The notes under the pieces were generated by a model. It was given only the letters and a program-made list of their open reading frames with translations, ran no database searches and was not told the origin of the DNA. From assembly GCA_964412455.1 (NCBI GenBank), contig CAYPOT010000044.1:1-32553 (forward strand): a stretch of DNA of 32,553 bases. The letters are read 5' to 3'. Each line of letters opens with the position of its first letter. The first letter of the stretch is position 1. This DNA comes from JAAXXJ01 sp964412455 (lineage in GTDB: Bacteria > Nitrospirota > UBA9217). Positions 22,809 to 31,096 of this stretch are shown one piece after another. Both the position numbers and the translations under genes were made by a program.

Positions 22809-23347
22809 TTAACAGCACGGTGATAAGAGACGCCCTTTCTTCGTCTGCGACGATGATATCAAACAAATTAAGCTGTTTCATTGCCATTATTATCGGCATT
22901 ATAATTCTATTGTGTAATGGCTACACCATTAAAACTATCTCCGCTAAGGCAGAAGTATCAGCATCTGACGGTATTATCACGAACGCACACGATGCTGTTC
23001 CCAATAACATTCAACGAACGAATTCTGCGAAAAAAATAAATAGCCATGGGCAAAAAACAATTTCGAACATGAACGTGACGGAAAATGATAATTCATCCGG
23101 TCAAAAGCGAGCATTACGGGAATCTATCATAAAGTTACAGTCTCAAAAAAAACAGTATGGCGAAATTTCTATGATGGCTGTGGCTCAAGACATAAAGCAA
23201 TGGAGTAGAGGAGACTATTTACAATTAGCAAGCATATTCATAGCCATTTTAAGTGGTTTATATTTTGCAATTTTGCAGGTTGCCAAAGCAACAAAATGGC
23301 AGGTGAAAAGAGAGATCAAACAATCTTTTGATATACTCCCTTGGTGA
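22805..23347 (+). CDS. Two-transmembrane protein of unknown function in the PIN/STAND cluster
   Basis: Hydrophobic segments lie at residues 24-40 (CFIAIIIGIIILLCNGY) and 138-160. Between them is a polar, Asn/Ser/Lys-rich stretch of about 95 residues, and a short basic tail follows. With both ends cytosolic the middle would be periplasmic. No family is recognised. The start codon overlaps the DUF4411 stop by four bases and the P-loop/TPR gene begins 18 bp after its stop, so it is embedded in the operon. A membrane effector or anchor for the large NTPase is a plausible inference. Confidence 0.7.
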   Translation: MINSTVIRDALSSSATMISNKLSCFIAIIIGIIILLCNGYTIKTISAKAEVSASDGIITNAHDAVPNNIQRTNSAKKINSHGQKTISNMNVTENDNSSGQKRALRESIIKLQSQKKQYGEISMMAVAQDIKQWSRGDYLQLASIFIAILSGLYFAILQVAKATKWQVKREIKQSFDILPW

Positions 23348-23365
23348 ATTGCCCCTGAGGAAATA

Positions 23366-26300
23366 ATGGCAGAGGGAAATCATCGAGATTGTTTCTATGC
23401 TGGTAATACGTCTCATGATCCATCTGTTTACATAGGTTTGGATTTGGATGCAAAACGACCCACTACCAGTAAATTAATTGCCGAGATTAATAAGAAAAAG
23501 ATGACGGAATGGTTTCACATTTCAGTATATGGCGATCGAAAGCAAGGTAAAACGATTTTTATGGCAAGAGTGGCATATAATCTTTCACATCAAAAGAATC
23601 TGAAAATGTTTGGGAGGAAATATCACGTTCTTTGGTGCAAGAAAGATAAAAATACACCTTTTCGCCGCAATCTTCAGGGGAGTAATCCCCTAAATGTTGA
23701 TCTTCTTGCTGAATATTACAAGTTTTTTTCTCCTCGAAAATATATGCTCTTTTCAAAAAAACCGATGGTAGTTTTTGTTGATGATATTTTTAGACCTGAG
23801 ATTCAGGAGCCTTCTAACATCATTGAGCAAAGTGCCATTCAAGTTTATTTGCGTTCATTAATGAGGGAGAGAATAAGTATCATTACAACCTCTTCCTCAC
23901 AAGAAATAGCTATTGAAGAAACAGATGATTTACTCAAACTTAAATTAACAAAAGTTGACGCAGAATGCATTCTTGATAAACTCGTGCAGCAGAAAATAAT
24001 CTTAAGAGAATTTGCAGATAATTTCCTTAACAATTCATCTAAAAAATATTTATATAAGAAGCAACTATTTGCCTTCTTAAGTTCGGTACTCGCAGAGTCT
24101 GGGCATGAGGCAATCTTTAAGTCAGCCTTCATTAAAGATTTCGAGCAGCATTTTACCACCCTATCAGAAAAAGAAAAAATAGCATTACAAATGATAGCTC
24201 TCTGCCAAATACTGGATATTAGTCTCCTTGAGCCCGTATTGCAGGTGTCGTTTCCAGAATCATTTCAGCGTTTGCAGAGTGGCCTATGTGGGTTGGTAAG
24301 GAGAGAGCAAAATAACGGTGATACTTACATATATCACATGGGGGGACCATTTCTCGCTAAATGGCTGCTAACCGAAAAATATGCTATAAATAATTTTGAT
24401 AACCTCTCAACTGCTTACTTAAAGCTTGTTAGTTTATTTCTTCATAGCCCATCACTGTCTGAGGTCCAGAAAGCCCATTATGTTAGGCTTATTCTGGAAC
24501 GGTTAGCTTCTGGATGGCACAATCAAATCTTCGATATTCACGGTAAATCATTTGCCGCACATCTATTGGAATCCTCGAAACAAACCTTGGAGTTATGCAT
24601 AAATGGTCTTGATGTTGCAGATTCTCTCGTGGCCTGGGCTGCGACAATGGTGAGCCTCGGCAAAAAAGAAATAGCAAGCCGTCTTTATATAAAAGCTGTT
24701 AATTTGGTGAAGATACCAGAAGAACTAACGACCGCAGAAAATATGAGAACACCAGTTTCGTTGGCGATGGGATTAGCCGATATGCCCAACAAAAAGGATA
24801 GGGAACTGGCTATACCACTATTTCAAAAAATATTATCAAAATTTATTGCTGAAAAAGCCGAACCATCAATGATTCGAAGAGTCACTCACAAATTGTCAGA
24901 GACGTTGGCTGACATAGGCCAATATGAACAGGCGCTTGATACGATTGAAAAATCATTGATAGATGTTTTAATAGATGCCCCCTTGTGGCAAAAAAAAGGA
25001 GACATTTTAGAATTTTTAGGGCGGCTTTCAGAAGCAAAAGAATGCTTTAAACAATCAATAGAAAGTGCTAGGCCGAGTGCAGACAAAAACCCTCAAACAC
25101 TCTTGAATTGTTTACAACACTATGCCGACTTTCTTTCAAGGCATCATAATTTATCCTATGAACCCAATGAATCCCCTGAAGTCTATCTGAAGGAAGCAAA
25201 AGAACTCTTTGCAAACAAGAAAGTAATAGGCTATGAAGTGCTCATGAATGCGTGGGCCAAGCTCAAGCGAAATGAGGGCAATATTCCCGAGGCAAAGAGA
25301 CTTTATGAAGAATGTATTGCATATTGTAGACAGACAGGAATCATTCATCCTCATTCGTGGAATGATTACGCGCGATTACTTATGACGCATGGATTGACGT
25401 TTAAAGAGAAATCTTATGAGGACTGGCTTGGCGAAGCCGAAAAATATATTACAGAAATTATAAATGATGATGAATTTGAAGCGAGATCGAAACGGATTAC
25501 TTATCATATTTTGGGGTTATTGATAAGCAGCAAAACATATTGCTCTTTAGAAGGAAAGCAAAGACCTGCCTTTTCTGAGGCGATTGATATTCTTCAAGGT
25601 GCCTTCGAATCCCCTGAGCCAGAAAGAAGCGATGACGATAAAAAAACATTTCAAGATGTGATTACACATGTTGCACTTAAAGACGTATACCTGCGTTGGA
25701 GTGATTCTGGAGTTCATCCCGATGAAAGCAGCGAAAATCTTATTCATAAGGCGGATTTTCATTTTCAAAAAGCATTTTCAGGATTACCAAGACAAAACTT
25801 GAATTCAGCACAAGTGGCAAAACATATGTTGGAAGCGCAGATAGCTTATGCAGGATTTAAATGGATGCGATTGGGGGATACTGTTTCTGCTCAAAAAAAC
25901 TATGAAGAGACAATCGATAAATTTGAATCGCTGAATTATTGCTGGCCAGAGGCTTACAATCTCTATGTGTTCTATGCAAACTTTCTCTTTCAAACACAAA
26001 AAAATCAAGCAATGGATAGTATTATTGGAGCTCTTCAGCGCGCTCTCCAGGTTTTACCATCATATGATGTGCAGAAACGATCTGAACTTACCCAAAGGCT
26101 TGGACATAATCTGCACACACGCGTTTTAGATGAAATTGATTCTCTTCAAAGAGATAATATTTTGCAAAAAATGGACGAGGTAATCGAAGCATTTTCCTAT
26201 GTACTGACAACAATGCCAGAAGATAAGGGCGCCGCAAAAGAACTTTCCCACATATTTTTTGCTCCAAAAAAAGGTATACTTTTATATCTGTGCACGAAAG

Positions 26301-26569
26301 ATAGAGTCGAAAAAGTAAAAAACATCTTATGGACAGCTTGGCGGAAATGTCCTTTTAATCTTGAGGCGCTTAGCGGTTTAATTGAAGTCGCTGATAGTTT
26401 GATTGATCGAGTTCTCAATGACGATAATACTTTAAATGATCTTAAAAATTTAATAAATTCTAAAATAACAGAAGATGAAAATGCTGCCGATTCGTTGGTC
26501 TTGCTTTGTAATAGAAGAAAGCACAATCAATATCGAGGAAAACTAACTAAAATGTTGTGCGATGCATAA
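23366..26569 (+). CDS. STAND-like P-loop NTPase with C-terminal TPR repeats, 1067 aa
   Basis: ATG 23366 follows GAGG by 5 nt. An N-terminal FYAG...GLDLDAKR segment, like the lead-in of several bacterial STAND proteins, precedes Walker A GDRKQGKT (56-63). Walker B is MVVFVDDIF with Asp139-Asp140, followed by a sensor-like SIITTSSS strand. A helical winged-helix-like middle follows, and from about residue 430 to 900 there are many helix pairs of TPR type (ALDTIEKSLIDVL.., LGRLSEAKECFKQSIE, GNIPEAKRLYEECIAYC). This is the architecture of NLR-like sensors. No effector domain is fused at the N-terminus, so a partner protein would have to act. The gene is strongly AT-rich, suggesting transfer. Confidence 0.85.
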   Translation: MAEGNHRDCFYAGNTSHDPSVYIGLDLDAKRPTTSKLIAEINKKKMTEWFHISVYGDRKQGKTIFMARVAYNLSHQKNLKMFGRKYHVLWCKKDKNTPFRRNLQGSNPLNVDLLAEYYKFFSPRKYMLFSKKPMVVFVDDIFRPEIQEPSNIIEQSAIQVYLRSLMRERISIITTSSSQEIAIEETDDLLKLKLTKVDAECILDKLVQQKIILREFADNFLNNSSKKYLYKKQLFAFLSSVLAESGHEAIFKSAFIKDFEQHFTTLSEKEKIALQMIALCQILDISLLEPVLQVSFPESFQRLQSGLCGLVRREQNNGDTYIYHMGGPFLAKWLLTEKYAINNFDNLSTAYLKLVSLFLHSPSLSEVQKAHYVRLILERLASGWHNQIFDIHGKSFAAHLLESSKQTLELCINGLDVADSLVAWAATMVSLGKKEIASRLYIKAVNLVKIPEELTTAENMRTPVSLAMGLADMPNKKDRELAIPLFQKILSKFIAEKAEPSMIRRVTHKLSETLADIGQYEQALDTIEKSLIDVLIDAPLWQKKGDILEFLGRLSEAKECFKQSIESARPSADKNPQTLLNCLQHYADFLSRHHNLSYEPNESPEVYLKEAKELFANKKVIGYEVLMNAWAKLKRNEGNIPEAKRLYEECIAYCRQTGIIHPHSWNDYARLLMTHGLTFKEKSYEDWLGEAEKYITEIINDDEFEARSKRITYHILGLLISSKTYCSLEGKQRPAFSEAIDILQGAFESPEPERSDDDKKTFQDVITHVALKDVYLRWSDSGVHPDESSENLIHKADFHFQKAFSGLPRQNLNSAQVAKHMLEAQIAYAGFKWMRLGDTVSAQKNYEETIDKFESLNYCWPEAYNLYVFYANFLFQTQKNQAMDSIIGALQRALQVLPSYDVQKRSELTQRLGHNLHTRVLDEIDSLQRDNILQKMDEVIEAFSYVLTTMPEDKGAAKELSHIFFAPKKGILLYLCTKDRVEKVKNILWTAWRKCPFNLEALSGLIEVADSLIDRVLNDDNTLNDLKNLINSKITEDENAADSLVLLCNRRKHNQYRGKLTKMLCDA

Positions 26570-27211
26570 ATGAACAAGAAATAAGAGTAACGTTGTTGCT
26601 CACATTGCAGTGTCGCGCAGTTTTACTTAGTACTTCGTCGTGATGTTTGGTAAGCGGCACGGGTATGTTTGGTGCAAAGAGGGCGTTTCGGAACAGTAGA
26701 TAATATTGAGTGCGGAGTCGGTTAAATCGTGTATAGTTTTCCACGGCGAAAACTAGCGTCTCAGAGGCTGACAGTATCATTAATCCTTCAACGAGTCAAA
26801 CCGGAACCTGCTCGCTGTGAGGTAGTCTTCAACACTTTCCATTGCAATCCATCTGCGATGAAGCGCCTCCGCGACGAAGCCGGTGGTGTTTGAACCGGGA
26901 ATATCTTCCCTCATCAGCGTTTACAGCGGGCAATGAACATCGACGTTGATCGGCTTTTCGATCATCACCCTCTCCTTTGAATTCCTCTCCCGTCAAGGGA
27001 GAGGAGCTTTGGTGAAAAACCATTGTGTTGGAAAAACTCGGGCAGGGCGGCGGGGAAGCGGGCCATACGATTGCGGACCCCGGCTTACGGCTTGCCGGGG
27101 CAGGTTTTAGATTGCAGATTGCGGATTGGGAGTACATTGAATAATTGAATTGAAAACCTGAGCAAGTCATAGGGGTAGGGAGCAGCAGCGCAACGTCTTG
27201 TTTTGCGCTGT
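26570..27211. other. Gene-poor spacer with repeats and relics between the STAND gene and the restriction gene
   Basis: Contents: period-7 units at 26704-26720 and 27109-27130; a hairpin CCTCTCCC/GGGAGAGG (26984-26991 and 26997-27004, loop GTCAA) and a second CCCCGGC/GCCGGGG (27078-27084 and 27094-27100); and a small minus-strand coding relic (26780-26914). GC rises back to the genome level within this stretch, so the AT-rich insert probably ends near 26.8 kb. No terminator with a T-run is evident. Confidence 0.55.
26780..26914 (-). pseudogene. Short coding relic, unidentified
   Basis: The minus strand from ATG 26914 encodes 44 residues (MREDIPGSNTTGFVAEALHR, then RWIAMESVEDYL...SRFRFDSLKD) ending in TAA. 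It has a protein-like composition and GC-rich third positions, unlike the AT-rich gene beside it. A second short frame upstream (from 26965) may be its displaced N-terminus. The family is not recognised. Confidence 0.25.
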
Positions 27212-28327
27212 CTATATTGATTTGAGAAGCTGTGACCACGCGCGGCGATGGACGATGGAGGAATTTGCATTGTCGAGTTCGTGGCCTACCAGCCCGAGGA
27301 AAACAACCCTGCCTTTTTCTCCCAGCAAGATAAGAATCCCCGTCGAGAAGTCCAAAAAGTTCGAGATATAGATGTTCTGCCCGCTGGAGAACTCGCTTTT
27401 GACGCGTTCTTCCACTTGCGCCTGATCGGCCTGTGCGAGCCCTCGCTCCGCAAGAAGGAGGATTTCGGAGATTTTCTTGACCCGAGCCGTGTCCAGTTTG
27501 ACATTGAGCTGAGTGAGTGTCAATGATCGGTCCTTCACTTCCACGAGCAGGGCGATCTTGCCCTTGTACCGGCATTCGATGTCCGCGCCCATGCCGGACA
27601 CCGAGTCCGCGGCATTCACCTTTTGTCTGCGGATATCATCGAAGAGTCCGAATTCCGAGGCAATCGCCCGAAACAGGGCGGCGCATACGGCTTCAATCCG
27701 GTCGCCCCCGGATTTACCAGCCGTGAAACTGTTCACCAGCTCAATCGTCTGTTTGAAGCTCACCCTGTTCGGTGTCGGATAAACTACTTCAACATCGGAA
27801 AGCAGCCGGTAAAGCTCAGCGAGGATCTGATCGAAAATCTTTTGCGTGAAGTCCGATGACTTGGTCTCCTCCACTGCGTCGAAAACGGCTATCAGTTTGT
27901 CCCAATCCTGTTTATTTTTTTGCTGGGTGCGGTAGCGTTTGATTACGGCAGGGCACCGCAGTGGATTATTCACGTACGGCTCAGCGGAACCGCCCAGGAC
28001 CCGATGGTTGGCCTGGTCAAACGGGACAATGACGCCGTGGGCGATGGTTCGCGCGTCGAAAGCGCCGGGTTTATTATAGGCTGCTTGGATAGAGTGGCTG
28101 TCCAGATGGCGGTCAACGCATTTGCACAAGATCTGGGTGGGCAGGACATAGTGATACGTCTTCGTTGTACTGGTCAGACAGGCAACGATGTGTTCTTTCA
28201 GTGCGGCATAGTCCGGAAGCAGAGGGTCGGTAAAACTGCCTGCTTCGATAGCGGTTGAGACTTGTTTCCATCTTTTGTTCAGGTATTCCCGGCATTGCTC
28301 CGTGAAGCTTTTTTCCTGGTTCGTCAT
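27212..28327 (-). CDS. Type II restriction endonuclease, probably SacI family
   Basis: This 371-residue protein carries a PD-(D/E)xK-like core near the C-terminus: Asp249 in GMGADIECR and Glu263-x-Lys265 in ALLVEVKDR. A long N-terminal region contains LTSTTKTYHYVLPTQILCKC and GAFDARTIAHGVIVPFDQ..., which recalls the SacI-type endonucleases (GAGCTC). That family call is from memory of the motif pattern and is less certain than the nuclease call. Its ATG overlaps the methylase stop (ATGA), so the cognate methyltransferase is made first and the two are coupled. Confidence 0.75.
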   Translation of the reverse strand: MTNQEKSFTEQCREYLNKRWKQVSTAIEAGSFTDPLLPDYAALKEHIVACLTSTTKTYHYVLPTQILCKCVDRHLDSHSIQAAYNKPGAFDARTIAHGVIVPFDQANHRVLGGSAEPYVNNPLRCPAVIKRYRTQQKNKQDWDKLIAVFDAVEETKSSDFTQKIFDQILAELYRLLSDVEVVYPTPNRVSFKQTIELVNSFTAGKSGGDRIEAVCAALFRAIASEFGLFDDIRRQKVNAADSVSGMGADIECRYKGKIALLVEVKDRSLTLTQLNVKLDTARVKKISEILLLAERGLAQADQAQVEERVKSEFSSGQNIYISNFLDFSTGILILLGEKGRVVFLGLVGHELDNANSSIVHRRAWSQLLKSI

Positions 28328-29226
28328 AATTTATAGTTTGTCCAGAGGACCTCTTGTCTTTCTTTTTTGATCGACATGGCTTTTTTGGGCCTTTCCCGGT
28401 GACTATGCCAGTCCTTGTATAGCTTTTGCATGAGCTCGCAATCATAGCCGGAAATGGCGACCTTTCCTTTAACGCTATGCAAGGCTTTGCTCAACTCGAC
28501 ATGTTCTTTGTCATTCATTTCGTAGGAATACGCTTTGGAATCACCGCGGGACTCGTGCGGATAAGGCGGGTCGCAATAGAATAGCGTTTCTTTACTGTCA
28601 TAGCGCCGGAGCACATTGAGGGCGGTATCGTTCTCGATCTGTACGCGCAGGAGACGGGAGGCAATGAACTCCATGCCTGCCACGCTGCCGAGCCACCGTG
28701 AAACGGCCCCGGCCATCCCTGCGCGGCTCGTGTTGAGGCAGTTTGCCCATCTCCCGGCTGAAGCGGTCTGTGCCAAACCCGTGCGTACCTGCCGCGCCAG
28801 CACATAAAAACGCCGGGCGCGCTCCATATCGGATAGATATTTACCGTTTCCATTCGTCCGAATGGCCATCAAAAATTCTTCGCGCGAAAAGGGAGTCATG
28901 CCGATTTGGTACAGAAGTTCGTCCTTTTTCTCCCTGAGGACCCGGAAAAAATTGACGACCTCCCCGTCCATGTCGTTGTAGGTTTCTACCGGTGATGGCA
29001 GCCGGTTGATGAGCACCGCGGCCGAACCGCCGAACGGCTCGCAGTAGTGATGGCAGGAGGGCAGAAGGGGGAGAAGCCAGTCGAGGTGACTGAATTTCCC
29101 GCCATACCAGCCGAAAGCGATCATCTTTCTCAACCGTTTTTTGTTCTCCTCGAGAGAACGCACTGTCGGGACGGCATAATAACCTACCTCTTCGACGTTT
29201 TCCATGACAACAGATATCTTCCTCAT
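28324..29226 (-). CDS. D12-class N6-adenine DNA methyltransferase
   Basis: Motifs of the Dam/D12 class are in order: a K/FGWYGGKFSHLDW N-terminal block, SAM-binding CEPFGGSAAV (residues 62-71), TYNDMDGEVVNFF and catalytic CDPPYPHESR with DPPY at 219-222. The protein would methylate adenine in the recognition site of the adjacent endonuclease. ATG 29226 is chosen because GAGG lies 9 nt upstream; starts at 29241 and 29259 would add residues without a better site. It is the first gene of the minus-strand operon driven by the promoter at 29352-29379. Confidence 0.88.
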   Translation of the reverse strand: MRKISVVMENVEEVGYYAVPTVRSLEENKKRLRKMIAFGWYGGKFSHLDWLLPLLPSCHHYCEPFGGSAAVLINRLPSPVETYNDMDGEVVNFFRVLREKKDELLYQIGMTPFSREEFLMAIRTNGNGKYLSDMERARRFYVLARQVRTGLAQTASAGRWANCLNTSRAGMAGAVSRWLGSVAGMEFIASRLLRVQIENDTALNVLRRYDSKETLFYCDPPYPHESRGDSKAYSYEMNDKEHVELSKALHSVKGKVAISGYDCELMQKLYKDWHSHRERPKKAMSIKKERQEVLWTNYKL

Positions 29227-29309
29227 ATTTATTGACCTCATTTGAGGAGAGAACCGCAATCAGTCGCAGTTTTTCTCGACACGGACGATGTTGTCTGACT
29301 GAGCCAACG

Positions 29310-29323
29310 GCATTTGTAAATGC
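29310..29323. promoter_or_regulatory. Palindrome in the methylase leader
   Basis: GCATTTGTAAATGC is a perfect 6+6 palindrome around GT, about 30 bp downstream of the -10 box of the restriction-modification operon. It could be an operator; no controller (C) protein gene is seen nearby. Confidence 0.35.
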
Positions 29324-29351
29324 GTGGGTGATCAAGTAGATGAATAGCTCA

Positions 29352-29379
29352 ATTATACGGATTTGATTATTACTGTCAA
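29352..29379 (-). promoter_or_regulatory. Near-consensus sigma70 promoter of the restriction-modification operon
   Basis: On the minus strand TTGACA (29379-29374) and TATAAT (29357-29352) are perfect and 16 bp apart. The expected start near 29345 gives a leader of about 120 nt before the methylase ATG. Confidence 0.78.
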
Positions 29380-29393
29380 TATCTAATAGCAAA

Positions 29394-29804
29394 TTGATTT
29401 CTTCCAAGGGGCCGGTGACCATCCAGGTCAAGATGCAGCGCCAGAAAGAGCACCGTCCGATGATGGCGAACAAGGCGTTGGAAATCCTTCCTGCCGGCAG
29501 CTATGTCGTGGAAACGCAGCGAACCAGGGGCGGCAAGGACCTCCGCACCGGCGAGAACACGCGGCCCTATAGATTCGGTGAATTTGATATTCTCGCCGTG
29601 TCGCTGCATCCTTCGACCAACGATTGGAAGTCCTTTCGCTATGCCGTCGCGCGCTGGCTTATACCCATGCCGAAAAAGAAAAGCTTGATCTTGAAATTTC
29701 AACCGGTCGCCCCGGAACCGAATGAAGTGTGGACGGACGATTTGCAAACCTGCATTGGTTGGCTGAGAAGTGGAATTAAGAAAACAATCTATTCGATGAA
29801 ATAA
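29394..29804 (+). pseudogene. C-terminal part of a nuclease-like protein (5'-truncated)
   Basis: The frame opens with VTIQVKMQRQKEHRP, where QVK resembles the terminal (E/Q)xK of a PD-(D/E)xK core. It continues RTRGGKDLRTGENTRPYRFG, EFDILAVSLHPST, ARWLIP and WTDDLQTCIGWLR. Conserved-looking blocks begin at once, without a proper start, ribosome binding site or the catalytic Asp region. So the N-terminal half seems to be missing, with the break at about 29394-29400, close to the restriction-modification promoter. I cannot name the family. It may be the remains of another restriction enzyme. Confidence 0.5.
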
Positions 29805-29876
29805 TATCAAACCGACAGAAATTCCACGAGCTAAATCAACTGCAATTGTTTAATCGGTTCTCCGGGTTGAATTCCC

Positions 29877-29937
29877 CGCCGCTTGCGGCGTAATAGGTTT
29901 TGATACGGTTCTTAATACCTCGCTGCTTGCGGCGAGG
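29877..29937. repeat. Pair of REP-like hairpins
   Basis: CGCCGC-TT-GCGGCG (29877-29890) and CCTCGCTGC-TT-GCGGCGAGG (29918-29937) are strong hairpins with the same CGCTTGCG core, 27 bp apart. They match the usual REP layout and border the PIN relic on its 5' side. Confidence 0.75.
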
Positions 29938-30201
29938 AAGTTTATTCTGGTAAGGTCCGGAACGTTCACGCTTTGTATGTCGGAAATCGTTCATCAGGAG
30001 CTTGCCGACGCTCCCGCTGAAGTGAAAAACCTGTTTCAGGAAATGCTTCCCCATTGTCGCCTGCTGGAGATAGAGCCGGCAGCGCTTGCCTTGCAGGAGG
30101 CCTACTTGGCTGAGAACATTTTGACGAAAAAGTGGTATGATGATGCATTACATGTTGCCTTGGCGACCGTTACGGAGTGCGACATCATCGTGAGTTGGAA
30201 C
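29932..30201 (+). pseudogene. PIN-domain (VapC-like) gene, truncated at both ends
   Basis: The frame reads F(I)LVRSGTFTLCMSEIVHQEL, then LTKKWYDDALHVALATV and CDIIVSWN. These are the middle and C-terminal acidic segments of a PIN nuclease. The first acidic strand is missing: the frame dissolves into REP hairpins on the 5' side. On the 3' side SWN is followed directly by the end of the IS21-type element, so the C-terminus has been cut off. ATG 29977 is an internal Met. The product is most likely non-functional. Confidence 0.7.
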
Positions 30202-30207
30202 TGCGTA

Positions 30208-30275
30208 TTCCGCTGAATTCAGGCGGGCATTCCTTTTCATTTCAGGCCAGCGTTCCGATTCAATTCGGGCACCCT
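30208..30275. repeat. Three tandem transposase-binding repeats at the IS21 end
   Basis: Units beginning TTCC at 30208, 30230 and 30253 (spacing 22 and 23 bp) share TTCCG.TTCAATTCAGGC-like sequence. Multiple internal end repeats are a hallmark of IS21-type termini. Confidence 0.7.
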
Positions 30276-30332
30276 CCTACGGGATAACCGAACGCTAGGT
30301 TGAAGCCACTATCTCACAGCGATTTTTACTTG

Positions 30333-31073
30333 TCAACGATTGATCTTTGATTTGCTCTTTCTCATGGATTCTCCTTTCAGTTCGAGTTTATAAGCATTGT
30401 GCACCAGCCGATCCAGGATTGCGTCGGCCAAGGTCGGATCGGCGAGGATGTCATGCCAGTGCTTTACCGGCAGTTGGCTCGTCACAAGGGTGGATCTCCG
30501 ATCATAACGGTCGTCGATGATTTCAAGAAGGTCCCTTTGTTGTTCTGTCGTGAGGGGCGCGAGGCCGAAGTCGTCGAGAATCAGAAGGTCCGCCTTGAGC
30601 AGTGACTTCATCAGCTTGCGATACCGTCCGTCGTGATGCGAAAGGGCCAGCTCTTCAAGGAGCCGCGGCAGCCGCTGATACAGAACGACATGACCATCAC
30701 GGCAGGCCTTGTGGGATAAGGCGCAGGCAAGATAGCTCTTGCCCACGCCGGTCGGCCCGATGATGAGCAGATTGTGATGTTCGGTAATCCACTGGTTCGA
30801 AGCAAGCGACAGAATGAGCGATTTGTCCAGTCCCCGGGGCTGACGGAAATCGATGTCTTCGATGGCGGCCGAGACTCTCAGTTTTGCGGTCCTTAAGCGC
30901 GTAACAAGTCGCTTGTTCTCTCGTTCACTCATCTCGCGGTCAATGAGGAGCCCAAGCCGCTCCTCGAAGCTTAAAGTAGTTGCTGCTTGATTCTGAAATT
31001 GTTCTCGCAGGGCTTTTGCCATGCCGAACAATCGGAGCTGTTCGATCTTGTCGAGTGTTGGATGCATTAACAT
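30333..31073 (-). CDS. istB: IS21-family helper ATPase IstB
   Basis: This AAA+ ATPase assists the IstA transposase in target capture. Walker A is GPTGVGKS (residues 106-113), Walker B is LLILDDFG, and the sensor stretch RSTLVTSQLPVKHWHD is typical. Length is 246 residues. ATG 31073 is selected because AAAGGAG lies 6 nt upstream and the N-terminus MLMHPTLDKIEQLRLFGMA fits the family; longer readings overlap istA. Confidence 0.95.
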   Translation of the reverse strand: MLMHPTLDKIEQLRLFGMAKALREQFQNQAATTLSFEERLGLLIDREMSERENKRLVTRLRTAKLRVSAAIEDIDFRQPRGLDKSLILSLASNQWITEHHNLLIIGPTGVGKSYLACALSHKACRDGHVVLYQRLPRLLEELALSHHDGRYRKLMKSLLKADLLILDDFGLAPLTTEQQRDLLEIIDDRYDRRSTLVTSQLPVKHWHDILADPTLADAILDRLVHNAYKLELKGESMRKSKSKINR

Positions 31074-31096
31074 GGTGGTCTCCTTTGGTTTGAATG

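Noticed and set aside
26829..27575. Minus-strand ORF of 248 codons across the island spacer
   Set aside because: It runs through hairpins and period-7 repeats and into the restriction gene in another frame.
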